A stretch of DNA of 64,000 nucleotides, taken from positions 1 to 64,000 of the forward strand of contig NC_013407.1 of NCBI RefSeq assembly GCF_000024625.1, in the 5' to 3' direction. Each line of letters begins with the position of its first letter. Positions within the stretch are counted from its first letter, which is position 1. Positions 12,416-21,958 of this stretch are shown here, in pieces. The DNA is from Methanocaldococcus vulcanius M7. GTDB lineage: Archaea; AGJL01; Methanococci; Methanococcales; Methanocaldococcaceae. Both the position numbers and the translations under genes were made by a program. The notes under the pieces are model-generated. The model saw nothing but the letters and a program-made list of their open reading frames with translations. It was not told the origin of the DNA and searched no databases.

Positions 12416-12682
12416 TTGAACAACAAAGAAAAGGCAAGAGAGATCTACAAGAAAGGCGTAGAAATTGGAAACGCTGGAGATGTCGAAAAGGCCTTGGAGT
12501 ATTTTAGCAAAGCAATTGAGTTAGATCCTCTCTACAAAGATGCATACTTTAACAAGGCATTAGCACTTAGAATGTTAGGTAGGTTGGATGAAGCAAGGGA
12601 CTGGTTTCTTAAAGGATTAGCAATTCAAGAAAAATTAGATTTAAAAAGTTTAAAAAAAGAAAAAAGTAATCATCTTAAATGA
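12416..12682 (+). CDS. Small TPR-repeat protein
   Basis: About 88 residues with two tetratricopeptide repeats: AREIYKKGVEIGNAGDVEKALEYFSKAIELDP-like and AYFNKALALRMLGRLDEARDWFLKGLAI. Such helical repeats mediate protein contacts. The partner is unknown. Start choice: TTG at 12416 is preceded by GGGTGA (12405-12410) at 5 bases, while the GTG at 12407 lies inside that site. It ends overlapping the convergent birA 3' end by 13 bp. Confidence 0.8.
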   Translation: MNNKEKAREIYKKGVEIGNAGDVEKALEYFSKAIELDPLYKDAYFNKALALRMLGRLDEARDWFLKGLAIQEKLDLKSLKKEKSNHLK

Positions 12683-13395
12683 AAACAAATTCCAGAAGGA
12701 ATTTTTTCAACACCTCTTTCAGTTCCCAAGATTATTCCATCAAGATCTATATCATAAACTTTTCCAGACACGTATCTGTTATTTGGGAGCATTATCTTAA
12801 CAAATTTTCCAATTGTTAAAGAATAACGCCTATAAATAGAAAGAATTTCATTTTCATCTAAATCTCTATTTTTAATTTTTGAGATATAATCTTCTAAAAG
12901 TTTTAAAATTTCATTGAGAAGTTCCATTTTGTCAATTTCTTTACCACAAATATCCTTTAAAGAAACTGCAATTTCTTCGATCTCCTTTCTTATTGTGTTG
13001 TTGACATCTACGCCAACTCCAACGATCACTCTATCTCCACATCTTTCAGTTAGAATTCCACAGATCTTTTTATATTTTCCATTTACACAAACCATTATAT
13101 CGTTTGGAAATTTTATTCCGATCTTATCTTTGTTATTATTTGGAAGATATTTTTTTAGAGTTTCTAATACACAAATTGGTGCTAAAATGTTAATAATCTT
13201 TGGATCGCAGGTTTTTACATCCAATATTAAAGAAAAATACAGCCCCCCTTCGTCAGAATACCAAACTCTACCCCATCTCCCTCTACCGCTACTCTGCCTC
13301 TCGGCCACTATAACTACTCCACTTTCCCCTTCTTTTGCAAGTTTTTTAGCATAATTGTTTGTTGAGTCAAGTTCTTTAAATGAAACAACCTTCAT
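12670..13395 (-). CDS. birA: Biotin-protein ligase BirA
   Basis: Catalyses ATP-dependent attachment of biotin to its carrier protein through biotinyl-AMP. The 241-residue protein has the N-terminal FKELDSTNNYAKKLA, the biotin/ATP loop VIVAERQSSGRGRWGRVW and IGIKFPNDIMV, and the VGVGVDVNN segment. It lacks the N-terminal HTH of bifunctional BirA, so it is a ligase only. ATG at 13395 is preferred over the GTG at 13404, which overlaps the trpC stop. The two genes overlap or abut, so they are likely co-transcribed. Confidence 0.94.
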   Translation of the reverse strand: MKVVSFKELDSTNNYAKKLAKEGESGVVIVAERQSSGRGRWGRVWYSDEGGLYFSLILDVKTCDPKIINILAPICVLETLKKYLPNNNKDKIGIKFPNDIMVCVNGKYKKICGILTERCGDRVIVGVGVDVNNTIRKEIEEIAVSLKDICGKEIDKMELLNEILKLLEDYISKIKNRDLDENEILSIYRRYSLTIGKFVKIMLPNNRYVSGKVYDIDLDGIILGTERGVEKIPSGICFHLR

Positions 13396-13400
13396 ATCTC

Positions 13401-14201
13401 TCACTTGATTGATAATTCTTTTACTTTGTTTTTTATATCTTCACTTTCCATTATTGAAGATCCTATTAAAACGGCATCAGTAAATTTTAGAATGTAATTT
13501 AATTGATCTTTTGTGTAAACTCCACTTTCCCCAATTTTTAATTTATTTTTTGGGATAAGAGGGGAGAGTTTTTCAGTTGTCGAGAGATCTATCTTTAATG
13601 TTTTTAAATTTCTATTATTTATCCCTATAATCTCAGCTCCTGCTTCCAAGGCAGTATCTAATTCCTCCTCATTGTGTATCTCAACCAAGCATTCAAGGTC
13701 ATTTTCTTTTGCATAATCTAAAAACTCTCCAAGTCGATCTTTTAGTGTAGAAACAATTAACAAAACCGCATTTGCCCCTATCTCTCTCGCTACTTCTATC
13801 TGGTAGAAATCAATAATAAAATCCTTCATTAAAATTGGCACATTAACCTTTCTTGCAATAATTAAATTCTTATAACTTCCTTTAAAGTATTTTGGCTCAG
13901 TAAGAACTGAAAGGGCTGTTGCTCCTCCTTCTACCATCTCATTGGCTATTTTTTCAACATCTTCATGTGATATTTCTCTAATATCTCCCTTAGATGGAGA
14001 TGATGGTTTTATTTCGGTAATTAATGGGTTTTTATATTTTTTTGCATTTTTTATTTCCTTTGACAATTTCAATTTACGCTTTTCTTCCAACTCTAAATTT
14101 AATTCATTAATAAAATCTTTTAAAATCCTGATTGTGTTATTTCTCTTCTCAATTTCGACTATTTTTTTTCTATTTTCTACGATTTCATCCAATACTGACA
14201 T
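13401..14201 (-). CDS. trpC: Indole-3-glycerol-phosphate synthase TrpC
   Basis: Converts 1-(2-carboxyphenylamino)-deoxyribulose 5-phosphate to indole-3-glycerol phosphate in tryptophan synthesis. The TIM-barrel signatures are LITEIKPSSPSKGDI near residue 57 (catalytic Lys), ALSVLTEPKYFKGS, PILMKDFIID (catalytic Lys) and GINNRNLKTLKIDLSTTEKL. The phosphate-binding end is KIGESGVYTKDQL...VLIGSSIM. About 266 residues is a normal length. The ATG at 14201 follows GGTTGAG. It is not in a trp operon here but upstream of birA. Confidence 0.96.
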   Translation of the reverse strand: MSVLDEIVENRKKIVEIEKRNNTIRILKDFINELNLELEEKRKLKLSKEIKNAKKYKNPLITEIKPSSPSKGDIREISHEDVEKIANEMVEGGATALSVLTEPKYFKGSYKNLIIARKVNVPILMKDFIIDFYQIEVAREIGANAVLLIVSTLKDRLGEFLDYAKENDLECLVEIHNEEELDTALEAGAEIIGINNRNLKTLKIDLSTTEKLSPLIPKNKLKIGESGVYTKDQLNYILKFTDAVLIGSSIMESEDIKNKVKELSIK

Positions 14202-14309
14202 AACTCTCAACCACTTTTATTATTTAAGTCAATAAGGTAAAAAATAGCAAAATCGGGAATACCAAATTTAGAATCGAAAAATTAATAAAAAATAAATAAA
14301 TAAAACAAA

Positions 14310-14771
14310 TTATTCCTCTGGTTTTTCTTCTTTTTCTTCCTCTTTTTCTGTCAACATGCTTTTAAGTGGAGGAGTTTTAGTTTCTTTCTTCTCCTTTATA
14401 AGTTTCTCAATAATAACATTTTTTGGAGTTATTAAAAGATGCTCATCTCCCAAAGCCAAAAGCATTCCTCCAAACTTAGCGACTTCATTTCTCATCTTTC
14501 TTATTATTTCCACAAATTCATCGTCTATCTCTTTTTCTAAGTTTGGAGTTTTAGCTATAACAATGTAGCCAGCTTCTGCTAAAACTATCGCGTTTATTGC
14601 ATCTTTTTCATCCTCTATACTACATACCTTTATCGTGATTTTTTCCTCTTCCACAGTAGATATTGGAATCTCTTCTATCTCTTCTAAATAGTCATCTATT
14701 GATACAGGGCTTGGTGTTGATATATTTTCTCCTCTTCCCTTATTTAATAACTGCTTTAATTTTTTTAACAT
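14310..14771 (-). CDS. sepF: Cell division protein SepF
   Basis: A 153-residue SepF homologue, the membrane anchor of FtsZ in archaea. It has a short amphipathic N-terminal helix (MLKKLKQLLNKGRG), a linker, and the SepF core ITIKVCSIEDEKDAINAIVLAEAGYIVIAKTP ... VAKFGGMLLALGDEHLLITPKNVII. The tail after residue 130 is Glu/Lys-rich and likely disordered. RBS AGGTGA precedes it. It is encoded 6 bp after the Era-like GTPase, forming a two-gene operon. Confidence 0.9.
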   Translation of the reverse strand: MLKKLKQLLNKGRGENISTPSPVSIDDYLEEIEEIPISTVEEEKITIKVCSIEDEKDAINAIVLAEAGYIVIAKTPNLEKEIDDEFVEIIRKMRNEVAKFGGMLLALGDEHLLITPKNVIIEKLIKEKKETKTPPLKSMLTEKEEEKEEKPEE

Positions 14772-14777
14772 TGATCC

Positions 14778-15329
14778 TCACCTTTTTAAGTATTTAACTA
14801 TTGCATTTATGAGATCTGGAATTCCTTCGAGAGTTTTTGCAGATACAAATATTGGCGAGTTGTTTAATCTCCTCTCAACATACTCTCTCAACTGTTCTTT
14901 CTCCTCTGCATTTAATAAATCACATTTATTAATTACAACTATAATAGGTTTTTGGTATCTGAATTTTAAGATGTGGTGTAATTTCTCAGAACTTCTCAGC
15001 AACCCAACCGTACCATCAATTATATGCAAGATCATATCTGCTTCATTTATCTCTTTAAAGGTCTTTTCTAATATTTTAGGAGTCATAATTGGAGATTGGC
15101 TATCACTTTTTGCATAGAGCCCTCCAAGATCTACAAAAATTAATTTCGCGAATTCTGGCTCTTCCTTTACTCTACCAATTTTAAACTTTCCCCAATATTT
15201 TTTTATAGGCATTTTAGTAGTCCCTGCAACTTCGGAAACCATAGAAACATGTTTTCCAAACAGAGCATTCATTATGGATGATTTTCCTACATTTTCCGCC
15301 CCTACAATTGCTATTTTAAACTCTTGCAT
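14778..15329 (-). CDS. Era/Obg-type small GTPase
   Basis: A 183-residue single-domain GTPase. Motifs are G1 GAENVGKSS at residues 10-18, a G2 threonine in EVAGTTKMP, G3 as DLGG near 68, G4 NKCD near 136 and G5 SAK near 161. There is no extra C-terminal RNA-binding domain. It is immediately upstream of sepF, which hints at a role in division or membrane events. The true target cannot be told from sequence. Confidence 0.88.
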   Translation of the reverse strand: MQEFKIAIVGAENVGKSSIMNALFGKHVSMVSEVAGTTKMPIKKYWGKFKIGRVKEEPEFAKLIFVDLGGLYAKSDSQSPIMTPKILEKTFKEINEADMILHIIDGTVGLLRSSEKLHHILKFRYQKPIIVVINKCDLLNAEEKEQLREYVERRLNNSPIFVSAKTLEGIPDLINAIVKYLKR

Positions 15330-15486
15330 AGTCCCACAAGATTTTTATACCTATTAATTAACCTAATTAATTAATATCAATATTCTCTAATTTTTCATAA
15401 TTTTTTACATAATTTAAGATATTTTCCAACTTTAAGCTTTTTAATAATAAGTATTTGATACGTTAGGTAAAAACCCAAAACAAAAT

Positions 15487-16392
15487 TTAAAGAATATCAA
15501 TGTCCTCACACAATTTTGGAGCCAATGAATGATGCTCTGCCAACCCCAATGCCGAAACTGCACCGATAATTCCCCCTTCTCCCTTAACTGGGACTATTTT
15601 AATATTATTTCTTAGAGCTATTGATTTTGCCTCTTCCAATTTTACCATTTCCTTTTTTGCCTTTAACGCAAAGAGTTTCATGCTCTTAGATGGAAATAAT
15701 CCATAATAAACTGCCATTGCTGTTTCATCAGATAAACTCTTTTTTTCCAATATTTTTTTAATAAACCTATCTAACTTATATTTGTATTCCGGATAAACAG
15801 CAAAACTTAAAGCAATAGAGACACAATTTTGTGTTTTATTTGGATTTCCAGGATATAATTGGACGATAGTATGATCTAAATAGTATCCGAGATTTTTTCT
15901 CTCAACCTCCAGCCCAATTTCATGAGCCAAAACCCAGGTTGCTCCTTCTTCTTTTGTATCAGTATCATCAATTCCAACAATGACCTTTTCCATCTTTGGC
16001 GTTATTACCTCAGCCCTTCCTAATTTTGATCCTCCACCCCTTTCAAGCACTTTAACTTCAAGAACATTTTCAGCCCCTTTTCTCAGTTCAGTGCCAACAC
16101 CGCCCCCTGCCAACCCAGCATAAACAATATGAACCTTATTATCTTCAACATACACCTCCTCTATTCCAGCCGCTGACAGTGAAGGGACTAAATTTAACTT
16201 TTCTTTTCCTATCTTACTTACAAAATGATGCTTATTCCCCTCTCTCCAAGCTGATAAAATTAGTGGAGAGGTTCTTTTATATTGATAAATAACCCATTCG
16301 CTTCCATTGGGACAAGGATGTTCTTCAACCAACTCCACGAGATTTAAGGCATCATCTACCATTGCAATGATCCTTTTATAGTGTATTGACAT
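15487..16392 (-). CDS. Methanogenesis marker protein 11
   Basis: A 301-residue protein of the methanogen-restricted marker 11 family. The C-terminal half contains a GIDDTDTKEEGATWVLAHEI segment resembling the ATP-binding/kinase-like domain of TiaS-type tRNA enzymes, and LYPGNPNKTQNCVSIAL. The N-terminal half has SGLAGGGVGTELRKGAENV-like glycine-rich sequence. Its biochemical role is not established. It starts at an ATG after GGTGATCAT and is transcribed divergently from argH. Confidence 0.87.
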   Translation of the reverse strand: MSIHYKRIIAMVDDALNLVELVEEHPCPNGSEWVIYQYKRTSPLILSAWREGNKHHFVSKIGKEKLNLVPSLSAAGIEEVYVEDNKVHIVYAGLAGGGVGTELRKGAENVLEVKVLERGGGSKLGRAEVITPKMEKVIVGIDDTDTKEEGATWVLAHEIGLEVERKNLGYYLDHTIVQLYPGNPNKTQNCVSIALSFAVYPEYKYKLDRFIKKILEKKSLSDETAMAVYYGLFPSKSMKLFALKAKKEMVKLEEAKSIALRNNIKIVPVKGEGGIIGAVSALGLAEHHSLAPKLCEDIDIL

Positions 16393-16531
16393 ATGATCAC
16401 CAAAAAGTTTTTTATTAACTCTCTTAAATAACTAATTTGGCCTATAAACAAAATTATGACAGAATCCACATTATTACAACAATAATTTTATAATCTTTAT
16501 CAAATTATTTCATAAAACTAATTATGTAAGC

Positions 16532-16543
16532 AGTATATATAAC
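16532..16543 (+). promoter_or_regulatory. Probable TATA box of argH
   Basis: AGTATATATAAC lies about 60 bp before the preferred argH start in the divergent 211-bp region shared with marker 11. A start site about 25 bp downstream would leave a leader of roughly 40 nt. Confidence 0.5.
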
Positions 16544-16603
16544 TTAAGGATAATTAAACTTTTCACAATAAACAAAATCAAAATCATGAAAAAGTGTGGA
16601 AAT

Positions 16604-18058
16604 ATGAACATTCTAAGACGAGGAAGATTAGGAAATTCAATAAAAGAAGATGTAGCAAGATATACAACAAGTTTAAGCTTTGATAAAGAAATTTTTGAGG
16701 CAGACATTTTGTGTGATATAGCCCACGTGATAATGCTCTATGAACAGGGGATAATAAAAAAAGAAGACGCAAAAAAGATTATTGATGGTTTAAAAGAAAT
16801 CTATAAAAAAGGAATGGAAAATCTAAACTTAGATCCCTCTCTGGACGATATACACATGGTTATTGAAAGTGAGTTAATTAAAAAACTTGGAGAAGATGTA
16901 GCTGGAAGAATGCATACTGGAAGAAGTAGGAACGATGAAGTAGCAACAGATCTACGGCTTGCTTTGAGAGAGAAGGTTCTAATAATTACTAAATCATTAA
17001 TAGATATGTTAAAGAATATTTTAAATTTAGCTGAGGAACATAAAGAGACATTAACAATTGGATACACACATTTACAGCACGCTCAGCCAACAACTTTCGC
17101 TCATCATCTATTAAGCTATATTTCAGCAATTGAAAGGGATATTTTAAGGTTGTTAGATACCTACAAAAGAATAAATATCTCTCCATTAGGTTGTGGGGCA
17201 ATGGCAACGACTGGATTTAAAATAGATAGAGAGAGAACTAAGGACTTGTTGGGCTTTGATGCTTTAATAGAAAACTCAATGGACGGTGTTTCAGCAAGGG
17301 ACTTTATATTGGAAGTTATGGCTGACTTATCAATATTAGGAACAAACTTATCAAAAATTTGTGAGGAGTTAGTTCTCTTCTCAACTTACGAGTTTGGAAC
17401 TATTGAAATTGCTAATGAGTTCTGTTCAACCTCTTCCATAATGCCTCAAAAGAAAAACCCTGATGTGGCAGAGATAGCAAGGGCTAAGCTATCCACGTTA
17501 AATGGGAATTTGATAACTGCTCTGACCATTTTAAAAGCCCTTCCTAACACTTACAACAGAGATCTGCAAGAGATAAGTCCACATTTATGGAATAGTGTTT
17601 ATACAACAATAGACACAATAAAAATGATAAACGGGATGATAAAAACAATAAAAGTTAATGAGGAGAGAATGAAAGAATTATCTAACGCAAATTACTCAAC
17701 AGCAACAGAGTTAGCTGATACATTAGTTAGAGAAACAGGAATTCCATTTAGAACAGCACACGGCATCGTTGGAGAAGTTGTTAGAAGAAGTATAGAAGAA
17801 AAAAAGGATATGATTGAAGTTATCTATGATGTTTTAGAGAAATATAATTTAAAAGTTGATGAGGAAAAAATAAGAAAGGCATTAGATCCTTATGAAAACG
17901 TTAAAATGAGGGATGTTGTTGGAGGACCTGCTCCGAAGGAAGTAGAGAAAAGGATAAAGGCATTTAAAGAGAGGTTAGACAGATATGAAAAAGAGGTTGA
18001 TGAGAAATTGCAGAAAATAAATAAGGTTAAAGAAACACTCTTAAATTATGAGATCTAA
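16604..18058 (+). CDS. argH: Argininosuccinate lyase
   Basis: Splits argininosuccinate into arginine and fumarate. The 484-residue member of the fumarase/aspartase family has HTGRSRNDEVATDLRLALRE, GYTHLQHAQPTTFAHHLL and the signature SSIMPQKKNPDVAEIARAK. The C-terminal segment is GPAPKEVEKRIK. The track start (16586) adds MKKCGN. The ATG at 16604 follows GTGTGG and matches the usual MNILRRGRLG start. It is monocistronic, with its own promoter. Confidence 0.96.
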   Translation: MNILRRGRLGNSIKEDVARYTTSLSFDKEIFEADILCDIAHVIMLYEQGIIKKEDAKKIIDGLKEIYKKGMENLNLDPSLDDIHMVIESELIKKLGEDVAGRMHTGRSRNDEVATDLRLALREKVLIITKSLIDMLKNILNLAEEHKETLTIGYTHLQHAQPTTFAHHLLSYISAIERDILRLLDTYKRINISPLGCGAMATTGFKIDRERTKDLLGFDALIENSMDGVSARDFILEVMADLSILGTNLSKICEELVLFSTYEFGTIEIANEFCSTSSIMPQKKNPDVAEIARAKLSTLNGNLITALTILKALPNTYNRDLQEISPHLWNSVYTTIDTIKMINGMIKTIKVNEERMKELSNANYSTATELADTLVRETGIPFRTAHGIVGEVVRRSIEEKKDMIEVIYDVLEKYNLKVDEEKIRKALDPYENVKMRDVVGGPAPKEVEKRIKAFKERLDRYEKEVDEKLQKINKVKETLLNYEI

Positions 18059-18075
18059 TTTAACTAACCTAATTT

Positions 18076-19305
18076 TTATTTTCTGCCCATTGAATATACA
18101 ACAATAATCAATATTGTTAACAACACTGCAATCACAATCCCCCCATATTCTATAACAATCTTTTCTTCTCCATTATCTCGCATTTCAGGAGAGAAATTTT
18201 CTATACATTTTTGATTATCAAATAGATAGAGCTTTTTATAAGATAAAGCAACAACATACCTTCCATCAGAAGATATTTCTACCTCCCCACTAAAATATTT
18301 AGATGGATACTCCCATAAAACCTTTCCATTGCTACCATTTATCATATAAAGTCCTACTTTTTCAGATATGTAGGAACAACTCGTATCGTCATCATAAAAA
18401 GCAATATACTTGCCATCAGGAGTTATTGCAATATCCATTCCTTCGTATGCATCAATTTCATATCTCCACAGAGGAGTTAAATTTTTATTCAAACAAAGCA
18501 AAATCTCCCCACATTCAACGATTACATTACCACTATTCGTTAATTTCACATATAGGGGGATATATTTTAAATGTTTCTTTTTTATTAAATTTCCTGAGTA
18601 ATTTAATAAATATAATTCCCAATCATCCCCTCCAGCACATATAAATCCCATGTTTGAGTTTATCGACACCGATTCAACACATCCATCTGTTTGATACTTC
18701 CACAGCAAACCAGATCTATTGAAAAAGTAAATATTTCCATCTCTACTACCAACAACAAAATATCTTCCATTTTTTGCAGTATCAACAGAACTTATAGTGT
18801 CCTCTGCTTCATAGTTCCATAAAACGCCTTTATTTCTATCTAATAAACATGCATGCCTTCCAACGCCAACAAGGATGTATTTTCCACCAGAAGATATAGA
18901 GAGTTTTGCATTTCCTATATCAATTCTATATTTTTTCAAAAGATCTCCTTTATTATTGAAAACACAAACATATTCTCTCCTTATCCCAAATTTATATGTG
19001 GATTTAACTGCTGTAATGATATATTTTCCATCACTCGATATTTTTAGATCGTCAATATGTCCAAAATTGGAAAAATTATAATACCCCATCAATGTTCCAT
19101 TTCTGTTATAAAAGTAGATTCCCCAACAATCAGAAATCCCCTCATTTGAACCGACAACAATACAACTCAAATCAGGAGTTGCAGATAAAACTCCTCCATA
19201 GTAATTACAATCAACCAACCATTCAGGCGTTATTTTTGCAGAAACAACCAACAATACTAACAAAATTAAAAAAATTTTTATAGAATTCTTGAAAATAAAC
19301 TCCAT
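18076..19305 (-). CDS. Secreted, membrane-anchored beta-propeller protein
   Basis: A 409-residue protein with an N-terminal hydrophobic signal (residues 8-23) and a C-terminal transmembrane helix (about 385-405) ending in SMGRK, so most of it faces outside. Between them are about eight WD40/PQQ-like blades with SSDGKYI-type turns, for example LKISSDGKYIITAV, LSISSGGKYILVGV, IAITPDGKYIAF and VEISSDGRYVVAL. Several N-x-S/T sites suggest glycosylation. It is a surface-protein candidate of unknown binding partner. It lies downstream of the membrane hydrolase at 19355-20044. Confidence 0.8.
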   Translation of the reverse strand: MEFIFKNSIKIFLILLVLLVVSAKITPEWLVDCNYYGGVLSATPDLSCIVVGSNEGISDCWGIYFYNRNGTLMGYYNFSNFGHIDDLKISSDGKYIITAVKSTYKFGIRREYVCVFNNKGDLLKKYRIDIGNAKLSISSGGKYILVGVGRHACLLDRNKGVLWNYEAEDTISSVDTAKNGRYFVVGSRDGNIYFFNRSGLLWKYQTDGCVESVSINSNMGFICAGGDDWELYLLNYSGNLIKKKHLKYIPLYVKLTNSGNVIVECGEILLCLNKNLTPLWRYEIDAYEGMDIAITPDGKYIAFYDDDTSCSYISEKVGLYMINGSNGKVLWEYPSKYFSGEVEISSDGRYVVALSYKKLYLFDNQKCIENFSPEMRDNGEEKIVIEYGGIVIAVLLTILIIVVYSMGRK

Positions 19306-19354
19306 GATCTCACATATTGCTTTATTAACAAAATATTTAAGTTATTTAACAAAT

Positions 19355-20044
19355 TTAAATAATAGATAAAATCATCCCCCTCCAAAAATACAACACAGCC
19401 AAAATCCAAAGGATTAAAATTAAATAACCCTCTTTCTTTTTCATTTTGTAATTCGATACTGGATAAAAAGCCCTGACTCCTGCAGGTGTCATGGTATCTC
19501 CAAATATATGAGATAAATATCCAAAAGCAACAGGTAAAATATAGTGATAAAGTCCAGAAACTCCAAGTTTTAAGTTTAAAATATCTAAAACAGCCCAAGC
19601 AAAAATTGCATACATCATAATCCTTCCAAGAAGTGCTTCATTTGTAACCATCAATAAAGAAATAAGTCCAGCAAAAACTGATGAGATAAATGAGAGTTTG
19701 TAAGATAAATATCCTAAAATAGATGATACAAATATCAGAGACCAAAACGTATGAGTTAAACCCCTATGCTCCGAAAAATATGGAATTAGATATATCAAAA
19801 AAACTGAAACTCCTAAAATAAACAATTCTATATTAAACAACTTTTTATCAAAAAAATAAAGTAAAATGTTTATAAAAACAATTCCTCCAGATATTAAAAG
19901 CCCTCTTTTAACAATATCCTCTTTAACATCATGATCTAAATCAGGATACAAAGCTCCAGCTAAAACTAAAAATATCTGTTCTGGAGAAGAGATGAACGGC
20001 AATCCGAATATTATCCCTAAGATTGTATGTCCCTTCCAATTCAT
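19355..20044 (-). CDS. YdjM-type (DUF457) membrane-bound putative metal-dependent hydrolase
   Basis: A 229-residue polytopic membrane protein. The family's metal-binding positions are visible: WKGHTILGI (His6), [19 protein letters not shown] and [17 protein letters not shown]. The pattern fits the LexA-binding/YdjM hydrolase family. The substrate is unknown. It is followed by the beta-propeller gene 49 bp downstream. Confidence 0.85.
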   Translation of the reverse strand: MNWKGHTILGIIFGLPFISSPEQIFLVLAGALYPDLDHDVKEDIVKRGLLISGGIVFINILLYFFDKKLFNIELFILGVSVFLIYLIPYFSEHRGLTHTFWSLIFVSSILGYLSYKLSFISSVFAGLISLLMVTNEALLGRIMMYAIFAWAVLDILNLKLGVSGLYHYILPVAFGYLSHIFGDTMTPAGVRAFYPVSNYKMKKKEGYLILILWILAVLYFWRGMILSII

Positions 20045-20102
20045 AAAAATCCCTTATAATTTTATCCTATTACAACCTCTCCCTCTTTTAATCCAATGGT
20101 AT

Positions 20103-20391
20103 TTAATCCTTAATAACTGATTCTCTAATAATTTCTTTTTTCTTTCTCAATAGACATAGTTTTATGTTTAAAGTTATCAAATCCTTAGTAATTTTAACAA
20201 CTGCCTCAAATTTAATAAGATTTTTAAGCAAATCATACTTATCAACGTTAAATAGTTTCGAAGCATTAAGAATTTCAATTCCTACAACATCTTCATTTTC
20301 ATCAAAATCAATTAAAATATCATCCAAATCCAAATTCCTTATAAACTAACATATTATCATTTTCATAATCGTAATCTATTTTAACTTTCAT
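20103..20391 (-). pseudogene. Frameshifted DUF2283 protein
   Basis: The ATG at 20391 gives MKVKIDYDYENDNMLVYKE then stops after GFG at about 20323. The DUF2283 continuation, LIDFDENEDVVGIEILNASKLF, lies in the -1 frame and runs on to 20103. Joined, they make a normal DUF2283 start (MKVKxDxExDxLxV) and core. The break is in a TTTGGATTTGGA tandem repeat, so a one-base loss or a programmed slip are both possible. The 76-residue downstream ORF could only start at TTG (20333). Confidence 0.75.
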
Positions 20392-20430
20392 ATTTTCATT
20401 CCTTTCAACCAAACTTTTAAAAATAAAATT

Positions 20431-21945
20431 TTAAATTAAAAGCTCAACCTTACCATCTCTAAGCTTATTTAATATTTTCAAAGCAATGTTTGGAATAAAG
20501 GTTGTTATATAAGCCTTATCTGCTTCTAATGCCTTTCTATCATCTCCGTTGCATGGATATGCATTGATATCAGCATCATTTAAAATCTTAATAGTGGCTT
20601 TTTCTACCCAGCTATCAGCATCTGAAATATAAACCTCCTCCGCCTTTTCAGCAATTGCCCAACTTATATACCTTCCTCCAATCAATCCAACCTTTTCAGC
20701 TGAAATATCATCAATTGTCTTATTTACTTTTAATTTTCTACATAGATTACTCTCCTTTATAGCTGCCCAGTGTGCATCTCCCAAATAAAACCCTCCAACG
20801 TTATGAGGATAAATATTTCCTTTTAAAAACTTGTTTCCTAAGGCAATTGCTTTAATTATATCCTTATCTACAAAACTTGCATTAACATTTCCTGCTCTTA
20901 TTTCCTCTTTAATTATTCTCATAACTCTTCTTAAACCAAAGTTTCCCCTCTTTGCAGTTTTTGGAGAGTAGCCACACATATACCCATGATGATTCAATGG
21001 AAAGCCCGTTAGTATTGTATTTAGCCCACTCCTTAAACCAACTCTACATTCATCCTCATAAGCTCCGTTTGTTGCCACAACCCCTCCATTAACTAAAATC
21101 CTTGAGACAGCTATTGATTTAGCAAATGCCTTCAACCTATCCTTAGCCCTATTAAATGGAGCCCCTTCAACAACGAACACATCAACATCTAAGTCAATGC
21201 ATGCTTTAATGCCTGATATTAAGTCATCATGTCCATCTCCAATATGAAAAATTCCTTCTAAACCCTTGCCATATTTTTTGGCTGTCTCTGCAACAATCTT
21301 CATCTCCTCTAATGGAGCTGCATGCTCCTCTCCACCCTGCTCTTCAACAACATTTACACAGACAGTTGAAGCCAATTTTATCCAGTCCTCAAATTCATCT
21401 TCATGTTCTTTCTCCTTCTCTATCAACCTTTTATGAATCCTATCTCTTGGACAGCCCTTAAACGGTGGTCCTTTAAAATAACAATCCCCATAGCAGTGAG
21501 TTATTTCCTTTGGAAACCTCATAGCCCCATACATACCAAAGTGGTCTATATCTATCGGAACATCTACCTCATTTAAAACCATCTTTAAAACTTCTATTGG
21601 CTTTAATCCCTCTCTTTCAGCAATATCTGCCACTGCATAACTGCATATATGAATTGGAAATCCCATATAATCGGTTAATATACAGTTTTCAATAAACTGA
21701 GTTAAAGTTAAAGATGATGAACACGGCCCCACAGCAATCTCAACCAAATCACAGCCCATTGGGAATGTTCTTAAATTACTTCCCAACTTTTGAATTTCTT
21801 CCAAGGGTAAATCATCAACTGCATCAACAACCTCGATTATATCGCTCTCTTTTAATTTCCCTTCATTTAATTTTTTTATAATCAGTTTTCTTAATTCTAA
21901 TGCTGAATCTAAGCTATTAACCGCCTCTTTTATCAAATCCCTCAT
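20431..21945 (-). CDS. Probable FeGP-cofactor biosynthesis protein (HcgG-like), tentative
   Basis: A 504-residue conserved methanogen protein. Visible features are a cysteine- and histidine-rich first half (CSYAVADIAEREG, DHFGMYGAMRFP, HCYGDCYFKGPPFKGCPRD, EEQGGEEHAAPLEEM). A Rossmann-type glycine motif GLIGGRYISWAIAEKAEEVYISDAD sits near the C-terminus, followed by CNGDDRKALEADKAYITTF. It is near hcgA and hmd on the same strand, which is why I suggest HcgG. The assignment rests on context plus memory of the cluster, not on a diagnostic motif. RBS GGTGA precedes the ATG. Confidence 0.5.
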   Translation of the reverse strand: MRDLIKEAVNSLDSALELRKLIIKKLNEGKLKESDIIEVVDAVDDLPLEEIQKLGSNLRTFPMGCDLVEIAVGPCSSSLTLTQFIENCILTDYMGFPIHICSYAVADIAEREGLKPIEVLKMVLNEVDVPIDIDHFGMYGAMRFPKEITHCYGDCYFKGPPFKGCPRDRIHKRLIEKEKEHEDEFEDWIKLASTVCVNVVEEQGGEEHAAPLEEMKIVAETAKKYGKGLEGIFHIGDGHDDLISGIKACIDLDVDVFVVEGAPFNRAKDRLKAFAKSIAVSRILVNGGVVATNGAYEDECRVGLRSGLNTILTGFPLNHHGYMCGYSPKTAKRGNFGLRRVMRIIKEEIRAGNVNASFVDKDIIKAIALGNKFLKGNIYPHNVGGFYLGDAHWAAIKESNLCRKLKVNKTIDDISAEKVGLIGGRYISWAIAEKAEEVYISDADSWVEKATIKILNDADINAYPCNGDDRKALEADKAYITTFIPNIALKILNKLRDGKVELLI

Positions 21946-21958
21946 AATTTCACCAAAT

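Noticed and set aside
12914-13354. Plus-strand ORF of 146 residues opposite birA
   Set aside because: Antisense shadow; the birA motifs occupy the other strand and no ribosome site is present.
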